Below, in pieces: positions 7,433 to 14,993 of a stretch of 16,975 nucleotides of DNA (its first letter is position 1; each line of letters begins with the position of its first letter). Under the pieces are notes generated by a model that saw only the letters and a program-made list of their open reading frames with translations, was not told where the DNA came from and did not search any database. The position numbers and the translations under genes are program-made. The stretch covers positions 1 to 16,975 of the forward strand of contig JAMNZE010000002.1 of NCBI GenBank assembly GCA_023622465.1, in the 5' to 3' direction. The stretch is from UBA5500 sp023622465 (GTDB lineage Bacteria > Bacillota > UBA994 > UBA5500).

Positions 7433-7466
7433 ATATAACGCATAAACCTACGTTGGAGGGAAAGAA

Positions 7467-8072
7467 ATGCAAACTGTTGATAACCGGGGCTTAGCTTGTC
7501 CTGAGCCAGTTATTCGTACCAAGAAGGCCCTCGATAACATGACCAGTGGCACTTTGGTTTCCATTGTAGACAATGAAATTGCAAAGGAAAACGTACTGCG
7601 GCTAGCCAATAGCATGGGCTTGGCCACAAGCGTTACAGAGGAAGAAGGGCTTTTTCACATCCAGATCACTAAGGATGGGGATGCTACCAGCGAGCCTGCC
7701 ACTCTAGAGCTGGTAAACTGCTCTCTACCGACTGCCAAGCATACCACGCTGCTGGTAAAGAGCGACCTTTTCGGCGAGGGCGACCCGGCCTTGGGCCAGG
7801 TACTGATGAAAAGCTTTTTCCATGCCCTCAATGAAAGTTCGGTGCTACCGCGGGAAATTTTCTTCGTCAATGCGGGGGTGCGCCTCACCTGCGAAGGTTC
7901 GGCCGTATTATCCAAACTGCAAGAGCTAGAAGAAAAGGGCGTACAAATCTTTAGCTGCGGTACCTGCCTCGACTTTTATCACTTAAATGAAAAGCTGGCC
8001 ATCGGTGCTGTGACCAACATGTTCACTATTGTAGAAGCTTTAACCCAGGCCGATAACGCAATTACAATTTAG
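7467..8072 (+). CDS. yedF: YedF, TusA-DsrE fusion linked to sulfur/selenium handling
   Basis: This 201-residue protein has two domains. Residues 1-70 are a TusA/SirA-like sulfur carrier with the signature CPEP, Cys11 being the presumed persulfide site. Residues about 92-195 are a DsrE-like fold with C142 and the CGTC pair (C164, C167) followed by LDFY and GAVTNM, as in the family annotated as sulfurtransferase-like selenium metabolism protein YedF. The family is usually found beside selD, selA or selenium-dependent enzymes, but none is visible here. Its biochemical reaction is not established; delivery of sulfur or selenium as a persulfide or perselenide is the reasonable inference. GGAGGG lies six bases before the ATG. 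It is the only plus-strand gene, with its own promoter region, and ends at a hairpin facing dapF. Confidence 0.92.
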   Translation: MQTVDNRGLACPEPVIRTKKALDNMTSGTLVSIVDNEIAKENVLRLANSMGLATSVTEEEGLFHIQITKDGDATSEPATLELVNCSLPTAKHTTLLVKSDLFGEGDPALGQVLMKSFFHALNESSVLPREIFFVNAGVRLTCEGSAVLSKLQELEEKGVQIFSCGTCLDFYHLNEKLAIGAVTNMFTIVEALTQADNAITI

Positions 8073-8080
8073 AAGCGGAC

Positions 8081-8111
8081 TAGGGCGTATCACACCACGT
8101 GGTACGCCCTA
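8081..8111. terminator. Hairpin between the convergent yedF and dapF genes
   Basis: A 13-bp stem, TAGGGCGTATCAC / GTGGTACGCCCTA with one T-G wobble, closes a five-base loop. It sits 8 bases after the yedF stop and 16 bases beyond the dapF stop, the expected site for a two-way terminator. Neither side has a good T run, so it could equally act by stabilising the 3' ends. Confidence 0.6.
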
Positions 8112-8127
8112 ACTGCTGTTCAAACTG

Positions 8128-8967
8128 CTAGCGAACCAGCGGCCACTTACCGGTAAAAACCTCCTTGGCTGGCCCGGTCATATAGAGGCGCTTCCGATCT
8201 TGCCAATAAATTTGCAAGGTGCCACCGGGTAACTCCACGTCAACCTGTTCATCTGTTAGACCATTGAGCACACCAGCCACCACTACGGCGCAAGCACCGG
8301 TACCACAAGCCAGGGTAACGCCCACCCCCCGCTCCCACACTCGCACCATGACACGGCGCGAGTTGATAACCTGTACAAAATCCACATTAGCTCCGCGGGG
8401 GAAGATAGGGTGCTGCTCCAGGCTAGCTCCTACCCGGGCTACGTCTACCTTGTTCACATCGGGCACGAAAACTACAGCGTGAGGCACACCTACAGCCACC
8501 CCTGTAACAACATAACGTTCACCTAGTACTTCTATGGGCACTTCCACAGGCGAATCGGTAAGGGTAAGCATAGGAATACGGGTGGGCTCCAGAATGGGTA
8601 ACCCCATGTCTACCTTAACCAGCTTTACTTGCTGATCGCTAATCTCTAAGTGAACCTGCTTGATTCCATCTAGAGTTTCTACCTTTAGATCGGGGCGCTG
8701 GCAATAGCCGTGTTCATATACATATTGGCTTACACAACGTAAAGCGTTACCACACATCTCGGCTACCGAGCCATCGGCGTTATAAATATGCATGCGTAAA
8801 TCGGCAACCTCGGAGGGTAAGAGGAAGACTAAGCCATCGCCCCCTACCCCCCAGCGGCGCTGGCAGATTTGCCGGGCCAAAGCGGAGAGATCGCCGTCTG
8901 GCAAGTCTTGCCAGGCTTCCACCACAATGAAATCATTCCCTAAACCGTGCATTTTGGTAAACCGCAT
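8128..8967 (-). CDS. dapF: Diaminopimelate epimerase DapF
   Basis: This 279-residue enzyme converts LL- to meso-diaminopimelate, the cross-linking residue of peptidoglycan and the precursor of lysine, without a cofactor, using two cysteines. Both are present: C72 in AEMCGNALRC and C221 in LACGTGACA. The opening MRFTKMHGLGNDFIVV, NADGS (63-67) and WERG (211-214) are typical. The ATG at 8967 is chosen over a GTG at 8997 because it gives the family's usual N-terminus and has AGGAG nine bases upstream. In the GxGxT stretch before C221 a valine stands where the enterobacterial enzymes have glutamate, while the substrate-binding ER pair is kept. It follows purD by 99 bases in the same direction with no clear terminator or promoter between, so it may be read from the purine operon. 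Confidence 0.96.
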   Translation of the reverse strand: MRFTKMHGLGNDFIVVEAWQDLPDGDLSALARQICQRRWGVGGDGLVFLLPSEVADLRMHIYNADGSVAEMCGNALRCVSQYVYEHGYCQRPDLKVETLDGIKQVHLEISDQQVKLVKVDMGLPILEPTRIPMLTLTDSPVEVPIEVLGERYVVTGVAVGVPHAVVFVPDVNKVDVARVGASLEQHPIFPRGANVDFVQVINSRRVMVRVWERGVGVTLACGTGACAVVVAGVLNGLTDEQVDVELPGGTLQIYWQDRKRLYMTGPAKEVFTGKWPLVR

Positions 8968-9066
8968 CGTCTTTTCTCCTGTAATCTCGGGGGACACTTG
9001 CAGACAAAAGTGGTATTAGGCCTGTCACAAAAGCAGTTACTAGAGCGCAGGGTGCTTTAAGACCTA

Positions 9067-10368
9067 TTAGGACAGCCCCCGTCTTATAGCTAAAGCTCTG
9101 TGGCCTATATCCCGGCGGTAATGGGCACCAGGGATTTCGATCTTAGCCACCCCTTCATAGGCCTGCTGCAGTGCCTGTTCTAAATCGGTACCGAGGGCCG
9201 TAACCGCCAAAATGCGACCGCCACTGGAAACCAGGCGCCCTTCCTCTTCTTTAGTGCCCGCCTGAAAGATTAGACAACCCACCTGTTCAGCCTGCTCGAG
9301 CCCTCTGATAGGCAGCCCCTTGGGGTAGGGGCCGGGATAGCCGGGAGCGGCCATAATTACGCTGGCACAGGCCTGCTGCTTCACTAGGAGCTCCTGTTGC
9401 TTCAACGGTTTAACTCCGGGCATTGGCTTGACAGCACAGGCGGCCAATAGCTCCAGCACATCATTCTCCAGGCGGGGTAATACCACCTGGGATTCCGGGT
9501 CACCAAAACGAACGTTGTACTCGATGACTTTCGGCCCTTGCTCCGTCAACATCAGGCCCATATAGAGCACACCACTATAGTAAATACCCTCGGCTTGGAG
9601 GCCGCGCAAAGTTGGCTCTAAGATAGACCGAATTACCTCGGCCTCTATCGGGGGTGTAAAGGCAGGCACCGGTGAATAGACCCCCATGCCACCCGTGTTA
9701 GGCCCCCGATCGCCGTCGAAAACCTGTTTATGATCCTGAGCCGCCGGCAACACCAGATAGTCCTGGCCATTGACCAGGGCTAACACGGTAACCTCTTGCC
9801 CTTGTAAGAACTCTTCAATAACTACCTGACTACCGGCCGTACCGAAACTCTGCTCCACCAACATAGAACGGAGGGTATCCTCCGCTTCTGCCCGGTCATG
9901 AACAATTACGGCCCCTTTGCCGGCAGCTAAGCCGGAAGCTTTAATCACCAGAGGGAAGGAGCAGGTCCTAATGTAGTTTAAGGCCTCCTGATACTCCTGA
10001 AAAACCCGGTAAGCGGCCGTAGGAATGTCATATTTCGCCATAAATTGCTTGGCCCAGGCCTTGCTACTTTCCAATTGGGCCGCCGCTTGGCCGGGTCCGA
10101 AGGCGGCAATGCCCCGCTGGGCCAATTGATCGACTAAACCAGAAGCCAGTGGGGCTTCGGGGCCAATGACCACCAGATCGATGGCATAATCGCTAGCTGT
10201 CTGCACCAAAGCATCCCCGTCGTCGGCAGAAATGGATAGACAGGTGGCTACCTGGGCAATGCCCGGATTCCCCGGGGCGGCATAAAGCTCGGTCAGCAGT
10301 GGACTGCGGCTAATACTCCAAGCCAAAGCATGCTCGCGCCCACCCCCACCTACTAAAAGAACACGCAT
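9067..10368 (-). CDS. purD: Phosphoribosylamine-glycine ligase PurD (GAR synthetase)
   Basis: This 433-residue ATP-grasp enzyme joins glycine to phosphoribosylamine with ATP, the second step of purine synthesis. Motifs seen are GGGGREHALAW (7-17), APGNPG (31-36), the ATP-grasp core with K143 and ASGLAAGKG (144-152), GPNTGGMGVYSP (222-233) and the metal-binding EYNVRFGDPE (283-292). Length is normal for a monofunctional PurD. The ATG at 10368 has GGGAGGG six bases upstream, and the gene starts 12 bases after the purH stop, marking it as the last purine gene of this operon. No frameshift or unusual residue was noticed. The substrate phosphoribosylamine is made by PurF and the product is formylated by PurN, both encoded upstream here. 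Confidence 0.98.
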   Translation of the reverse strand: MRVLLVGGGGREHALAWSISRSPLLTELYAAPGNPGIAQVATCLSISADDGDALVQTASDYAIDLVVIGPEAPLASGLVDQLAQRGIAAFGPGQAAAQLESSKAWAKQFMAKYDIPTAAYRVFQEYQEALNYIRTCSFPLVIKASGLAAGKGAVIVHDRAEAEDTLRSMLVEQSFGTAGSQVVIEEFLQGQEVTVLALVNGQDYLVLPAAQDHKQVFDGDRGPNTGGMGVYSPVPAFTPPIEAEVIRSILEPTLRGLQAEGIYYSGVLYMGLMLTEQGPKVIEYNVRFGDPESQVVLPRLENDVLELLAACAVKPMPGVKPLKQQELLVKQQACASVIMAAPGYPGPYPKGLPIRGLEQAEQVGCLIFQAGTKEEEGRLVSSGGRILAVTALGTDLEQALQQAYEGVAKIEIPGAHYRRDIGHRALAIRRGLS

Positions 10369-10380
10369 TCTTTTCCCTCC

Positions 10381-11925
10381 CTAGTGGCGGAAATGCCTAT
10401 GGCCGGTAAAGACCATGGCCAGGTTATGGCGGTTGGCTGCTGTGATGCTTTCATCGTCGCGGATGGAGCCGCCGGGCTGCACGATAGCCGCAATTCCGGC
10501 TGCCGCTGCCGCCTCTACCACATCGGGGAAGGGGAAAAGACCATCGGAGGCCAGCACCGCTCCCGCAGCTTCCTGGCCGGCCCGAGCCAACGCCTGCTTG
10601 GCTGCATCAATGCGATTAACCTGCCCCATGCCGATACCGAGGGTTACCCCCCCCTTGGCCACCACAATGGCATTGGACTTCACATATTTGACCACCCGCC
10701 AAGCGAATTGCAGATCTGCCATCTGTTCGGCGGTGACAGCCTTATCGGTAACCGTTCGCCAGGGCTCTTCTGTAGGCGACAGGGTATCGGGGGTTTGCAC
10801 TAACAGGCCACCGGCAATCCGTTTATAATCCAGCCCGCTAGACTTGCCACTACCTAGCGGTCCTACCGCCAACAGACGTAAATTCTTTTTCCGGCTCAGA
10901 ATGGACTGGGCTTCCGGTGTAAACTCGGGGGCAATAACTATATCGAGAAAGATCTCTGTCAGTTTCTCTGCCAGATCGGCCTCCACCGGGCGGTTTAAGG
11001 CCACAATGCCACCAAAAATGGAGACCGGGTCCGCATCGTGGGCCCGCTGATAGGCGGTGAGAATATCATTGGCGCAGGCTACTCCACAAGGGTTGGTATG
11101 CTTAACGGCCACCGCCGCCGGCTGGCTGAACTCTTGTACCAGACTGAGGGCCGCATCCGCATCGTAGAGATTACAAAAGGAGAGTTCTTTACCTTGTAAC
11201 TGGCGAGCCCGCGCTAAAGAAGGCCCGGCCGTCTGGGGCTCCCGATAAAAAGCCGCCACCTGATGGGGATTTTCACCATAGCGCAGCAGTTGCTGGCGCT
11301 CAAAGGTGAGGGTTATGGTCTCCGGTAAAGCTTCATCAGGGGCATATTGTTGGCCCAGGTAGGCGGCAATCATGGCGTCATAGTTGGCTGTGTGCCGGAA
11401 AGCAGCTAGGGCCAGCTCCTGGCGCAACTTAAGGGGCACCTCCCCCGTTTGCCGCAGGCACTCGATGATTTCTGCATAGCGCTCCGGATCGGTTACTACC
11501 GTTACAGCCGCATGGTTCTTGGCCGCCGCCCGCACCATACTGGGACCGCCGATATCGATATTCTCGATAGCTTCCTCCAGAGTAACGTGAGGCTGGGCGA
11601 TGGTAGCAGCAAAGGGATAGAGATTGCACACTACCAAATCAATAGCCCTTATGCCATGGGTAACCAAAGACTGCATATGCTCCTCCCGGTCACGCCGGGC
11701 CAAGATGCCACCATGAATATGGGGATGTAATGTTTTTACTCGCCCATCTAGGATTTCAGGAAAACCGGTAACCGCATCTACCGGTCGCACCGGTATGCCG
11801 TGCTCACTCAACAATCGATAGGTGCCACCGGTAGAAACCAGCTCTACACCTAGATCTACTAGAGCTTTAGCAAATTCAATTATCCCCGTTTTATCGGAAA
11901 CACTTAGTAGGGCCCGCTTTATCAC
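10381..11925 (-). CDS. purH: Bifunctional AICAR transformylase/IMP cyclohydrolase PurH
   Basis: This 514-residue protein catalyses the last two steps to IMP. The N-terminal cyclohydrolase (MGS-like) domain, about 1-195, shows SVSDKTG, STGGT (31-35), GRVKTLHPHIHGGIL (61-75) and IGGPSM (125-130). The C-terminal AICAR transformylase shows RYGENPHQ (215-222), the catalytic K275-H276 pair in VKHTNPCG, and the closing PGGSIRDDE and FTGHRHFRH. Formyl transfer uses 10-formyl-tetrahydrofolate. The start is a GTG at 11925 whose last two bases and the next two form GTGA, overlapping the purN stop by four bases; GGAGGG eight bases upstream lies inside the purN coding sequence. This arrangement suggests translational coupling with purN. 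Length is typical and both active sites look intact. Confidence 0.98.
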   Translation of the reverse strand: MIKRALLSVSDKTGIIEFAKALVDLGVELVSTGGTYRLLSEHGIPVRPVDAVTGFPEILDGRVKTLHPHIHGGILARRDREEHMQSLVTHGIRAIDLVVCNLYPFAATIAQPHVTLEEAIENIDIGGPSMVRAAAKNHAAVTVVTDPERYAEIIECLRQTGEVPLKLRQELALAAFRHTANYDAMIAAYLGQQYAPDEALPETITLTFERQQLLRYGENPHQVAAFYREPQTAGPSLARARQLQGKELSFCNLYDADAALSLVQEFSQPAAVAVKHTNPCGVACANDILTAYQRAHDADPVSIFGGIVALNRPVEADLAEKLTEIFLDIVIAPEFTPEAQSILSRKKNLRLLAVGPLGSGKSSGLDYKRIAGGLLVQTPDTLSPTEEPWRTVTDKAVTAEQMADLQFAWRVVKYVKSNAIVVAKGGVTLGIGMGQVNRIDAAKQALARAGQEAAGAVLASDGLFPFPDVVEAAAAAGIAAIVQPGGSIRDDESITAANRHNLAMVFTGHRHFRH

Positions 11926-12566
11926 TGGCCTTTCCCTCCTTCACCGTCGGTAATGTATACACGACGTCCTCTAATCTGCAAGCGGCCGGCCAAATAGTAT
12001 TGCACCGCTTTTACATACAGACGATGTTCTACTGCTAACACCCGCTCGGCTAAAGTATCCACCGTGTCGTCATCGTAAACCGGCACCGCTTCTTGCAAAA
12101 TAATGGGGCCGCTATCCACACCGGCTTCCACAAAGATGATAGTGGCTCCACTCACCTTCGCCCCATAGTCCAACACGGCCTGATGTACCCGCTGGCCGTA
12201 GAAGCCGGGGCCGCAAAAGGCGGGAATGAGCGACGGGTGGGTGTTCATAATACGCCCCTGATAATGGCGCACAAAATCTTCACTGAGAACCGACAGGAAG
12301 CCGGCTAGAAGCACTAGGTCGGGCTGATGGGGGGCTAAAACCTCCAGTAGAGCTTGACTATAGGCTTCGTTATCCCTATAGTCCCTCCGGGGCACTACCA
12401 CCGTGGGGATACCCGCCCGGGCGGCCCGCTGGAGGGCAAAGGCATCGGCACGGGAACTGACAACCACCGCGATGTCGGCCGGTAACAGCCCGAAAGCGAT
12501 GGCATCTATCATAGCTTGCAAATTGGTGCCGCTACCCGATACCAACACGGCCAGCTTAGCGGCCAC
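11922..12566 (-). CDS. purN: Phosphoribosylglycinamide formyltransferase PurN
   Basis: This 214-residue enzyme formylates GAR using 10-formyl-tetrahydrofolate. The catalytic triad residues are N108 and H110 (in NTHPSL) and D151 (in GVDSGPI); VSGSGTNLQAM near the N-terminus binds the substrate phosphate. The longer loop PAFCGPGFYGQRVHQAV is the form seen in clostridial PurN rather than the shorter E. coli form. A GTG at 12566 is chosen as the start: AAGGAG lies nine bases upstream and it gives the usual N-terminus (AAKLAVLVSG). A longer reading from a GTG at 12599 would add an atypical tryptophan-rich extension. The chosen start overlaps the end of purM by 11 bases, and the stop overlaps purH by four, so purM-purN-purH are probably translationally coupled. 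Confidence 0.95.
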   Translation of the reverse strand: MAAKLAVLVSGSGTNLQAMIDAIAFGLLPADIAVVVSSRADAFALQRAARAGIPTVVVPRRDYRDNEAYSQALLEVLAPHQPDLVLLAGFLSVLSEDFVRHYQGRIMNTHPSLIPAFCGPGFYGQRVHQAVLDYGAKVSGATIIFVEAGVDSGPIILQEAVPVYDDDTVDTLAERVLAVEHRLYVKAVQYYLAGRLQIRGRRVYITDGEGGKGQ

Positions 12567-13593
12567 GATAAACCACTCCTTCGCCGGCCACCACTTCACC
12601 CAGCAACCAGGCCTGCTCGCCTAAAGCCTGAGCGGCGGCTATACAGGTGGCCGCTTCCTCCTGGGGTACTACCAGGACAAAGCCCACCCCCATGTTGAAG
12701 GTGCGATAGCTCTCTTCCGGGGCCAGGTTGCCCAATTGCTCCAGATAACGGAAAATAGGTGGCACCCGCCAACTATCTAACTCAATGGCCGCGCCACAGC
12801 CCGAAGGCAACATGCGAGGTATATTCTCCGTAAGGCCGCCACCGGTAATGTGGGCCATCCCGCGAATAGTAAACTGAGAGAGCAGTTTCAACACGGAGGG
12901 CACATAGATGCGGGTGGGAGTCAGCAAAATACTTTCTAAGGTTGCCTCGCCCAGCTGGGGCACCCGATCGCTCAGTTTATGCCCGCCCACCTCAAGAATT
13001 AGCTTGCGGACCAAGGAAAAGCCGTTGCTATGCAAGCCACTGGAAGCCAGGGCGATCAAGGCATCACCGGGTTCAATAGTGGAACCGTCGACAATGGCCT
13101 CCCGCTCCACCACACCTACGGCAAACCCGGCCAAATCATAGTCTTCCTCCCCGTACATACCCGGCATCTCAGCCGTTTCACCCCCGATAAGGGCACAGCC
13201 CGCCTGACGGCAGCCGGCGGCTATACCTTCCACCAGGGCTGCAATCTTTTCCGGGACCAACCGCCCACAGGCAATATAATCCAGAAAGAAGAGGGGTTCG
13301 GCTCCCTGCACCAACACGTCGTTGACACACATGGCCACACAATCGATACCGATGGTATCATGCTTATCGGCCATAATAGCCAACATCAGCTTGGTGCCTA
13401 CTCCGTCGGTACCGGCCACCAAAACCGGCTGCTTATAGGCTTTTTGCGGGAGGGTGATCAAACCGCCGAACCCTCCCACATCACCCAACACTTCCGGGCG
13501 ATAGGTGGAGCGAACCGCCTTTTTCATCAGTTCTACCGCCCGGTTACCAGCTTCCACGTCAACTCCGGCCGCTTTATAAGTGATCGAATCCAT
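12556..13593 (-). CDS. purM: AIR synthetase PurM (FGAM cyclo-ligase)
   Basis: This 345-residue enzyme closes the imidazole ring, turning FGAM into AIR with ATP, and is related to PurL. Diagnostic segments are GTDGVGTKL (61-69), DCVAMCVNDVLVQGAEP (84-100), GGETAEMPGMY (137-147), SSGLHSNGFSLVRK near 188-201, and HITGGGLTENIPRMLP further on. Length is normal. The ATG at 13593 lies five bases after the purF stop, and its ribosome binding site (AAGGA, ten bases upstream) overlaps the last purF codons. The family works as a cytosolic homodimer. It takes the PurL product and precedes purN, in the order common in Firmicute purine operons. Confidence 0.98.
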   Translation of the reverse strand: MDSITYKAAGVDVEAGNRAVELMKKAVRSTYRPEVLGDVGGFGGLITLPQKAYKQPVLVAGTDGVGTKLMLAIMADKHDTIGIDCVAMCVNDVLVQGAEPLFFLDYIACGRLVPEKIAALVEGIAAGCRQAGCALIGGETAEMPGMYGEEDYDLAGFAVGVVEREAIVDGSTIEPGDALIALASSGLHSNGFSLVRKLILEVGGHKLSDRVPQLGEATLESILLTPTRIYVPSVLKLLSQFTIRGMAHITGGGLTENIPRMLPSGCGAAIELDSWRVPPIFRYLEQLGNLAPEESYRTFNMGVGFVLVVPQEEAATCIAAAQALGEQAWLLGEVVAGEGVVYRGR

Positions 13594-13598
13594 ATCCC

Positions 13599-14993
13599 TC
13601 AGTTCCTTTCCTGATAAACTTCTAACGGATACTTACCGGTCAGGCAAGCCAAGCAGTTGCCACCCCCGGGAACGGCCCGTAATAGACCTTCGAGACTGAG
13701 AAAGCCGAGAGAATCGGCCCCAATCATCTGGCGAATTTCTTCGATGGAGTATTGGGCCGCCACCAGCTCGTCGGCGGTAGGCGTATCAATGCCATAGTAG
13801 CAGGGGGAAATATAGGGCGGACTAGAAATGCGCAGATGCACCTCTGTGGCTCCTGCTGCCCGCAAGGCCCGAATTAGATTACGGCTGGTGGTCCCGCGGA
13901 CGATGGAGTCCTCTACCACCACCACCCTTTTTCCTTCTAACACATGGCGGTTAGGATTCAGCTTCAACCGTACCTTCAGGTTGCGTAGGGATTGACCGGG
14001 GGAGATGAAGGTGCGCCCCACATAACGGTTCTTAACCAAGCCTTCCTCGTAGGGAAGCCCCGATTCTAGCGCATAACCGACGGCGGCAGGGATACCCGAA
14101 TCGGGAACCCCGATAACGATATCGGCGTCGGCCGGTTGCTCTTGGGCTAAGATCCGCCCTAGGCTACGCCGCACCATATGCACGTTCAGCCCATCGACCA
14201 CCGAGTCGACGCGGGCAAAGTACACATATTCAAAGATGCAGGAATGCCGCTCCACCGGCGGCCCCGGCAAATGTTCGCTACGCAAACCGTTTTCATCGAT
14301 AACAATTATCTCACCGGGAAAGACATCGCGGATTAGTTCGGCCCCCATGGTATCAAAGGCGCAGGACTCGGAGGCCACCACGTAGCCCGAACCTAAACGT
14401 CCTATTACCAGGGGCCGAAAGCCAAAGGCATCACGCACAGCTATGAGGGTGGAGTCGCTCTGCAAAACCAAACTATAGGCGCCATGGACCCTGCTCAATG
14501 CCCGCTGTACTGCGGTGACGATGCCTTCCCGCCGATAGCGGGCGATCAGGTTTAAAATGACTTCCGTGTCGCTGGCGGTTTGAAAAATTTGTCCATTGTC
14601 CTCCATCTCCCGGCGTAAACGGGTGGTATTAGCCAAGTTGCCGTTGAGAGCTAAAGCCATACTGCCCTGTAAATAGCGTACAATCAGGGGCTGTATATTA
14701 TCAAATCTTGTTTCATCACTGGTGGCATAACGAACATGGCCAATACCTAAGGTAGGCTCGATGCCATTCAAATGTTGTAACCGGTCGACGGTAAACACGT
14801 CGGAAACCAAACCGGGGCCCTTAACCAACTCTATTTGCTTCCCATTACTAACCGCAATACCGGCGCCTTCTTCGCCCCGGTGCTGTAAAGCAAACAACCC
14901 CATGTATAACAGCCCGGGCAGGTCATCGCCCACCCCGTAGGCGGCCACCACACCACAATGTTCTTTCAGCCCGTCTAACGCTGCATAAGGCAT
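13599..14993 (-). CDS. purF: Amidophosphoribosyltransferase PurF, iron-sulfur Bacillus type
   Basis: This 464-residue enzyme makes phosphoribosylamine from PRPP and glutamine, the committed step of purine synthesis. The N-terminal glutaminase has its nucleophile at C13 (HCGVVAAYG) after a 12-residue propeptide that must be removed, as in the Bacillus subtilis enzyme. QHRGEEGAGI (38-47) and GHVRYAT (85-91) are typical. The PRPP loop is VVVVEDSIVRGTT (357-369). Four cysteines match the [4Fe-4S] ligands of the Bacillus type: C252, C398, C447 and C450; such enzymes are oxygen-sensitive, which fits an anaerobe. The ATG at 14993 is preferred to an upstream start at 15011 because AGGAGG lies seven bases before it. 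It overlaps the end of purL by 19 bases. Feedback inhibition by nucleotides is known for the family. Confidence 0.98.
   Translation of the reverse strand: MPYAALDGLKEHCGVVAAYGVGDDLPGLLYMGLFALQHRGEEGAGIAVSNGKQIELVKGPGLVSDVFTVDRLQHLNGIEPTLGIGHVRYATSDETRFDNIQPLIVRYLQGSMALALNGNLANTTRLRREMEDNGQIFQTASDTEVILNLIARYRREGIVTAVQRALSRVHGAYSLVLQSDSTLIAVRDAFGFRPLVIGRLGSGYVVASESCAFDTMGAELIRDVFPGEIIVIDENGLRSEHLPGPPVERHSCIFEYVYFARVDSVVDGLNVHMVRRSLGRILAQEQPADADIVIGVPDSGIPAAVGYALESGLPYEEGLVKNRYVGRTFISPGQSLRNLKVRLKLNPNRHVLEGKRVVVVEDSIVRGTTSRNLIRALRAAGATEVHLRISSPPYISPCYYGIDTPTADELVAAQYSIEEIRQMIGADSLGFLSLEGLLRAVPGGGNCLACLTGKYPLEVYQERN

Noticed and set aside
8128..8967. Val in place of Glu in the GxGxT stretch of DapF as a sign of lost activity
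   Set aside because: Both catalytic cysteines and the substrate-binding ER pair are kept; this position appears to vary in the family.
8968..9066. Terminator between purD and dapF (CACTT...AAGTG on the minus strand)
   Set aside because: Only a 5-bp stem with an 8-base loop and no T run after it. Not strong enough to list.
12567..12599. Longer PurN with a tryptophan-rich N-terminal extension (GTG at 12599)
   Set aside because: It is atypical for PurN, and the GTG at 12566 is preceded by AAGGAG at proper spacing.
13030..13614. A 194-codon open frame on the plus strand opposite purM, and similar plus-strand frames opposite purH, pcrA and gatB
   Set aside because: They lie wholly inside well-supported genes on the other strand, have no family resemblance and no good ribosome binding sites. 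They are by-products of codon bias.
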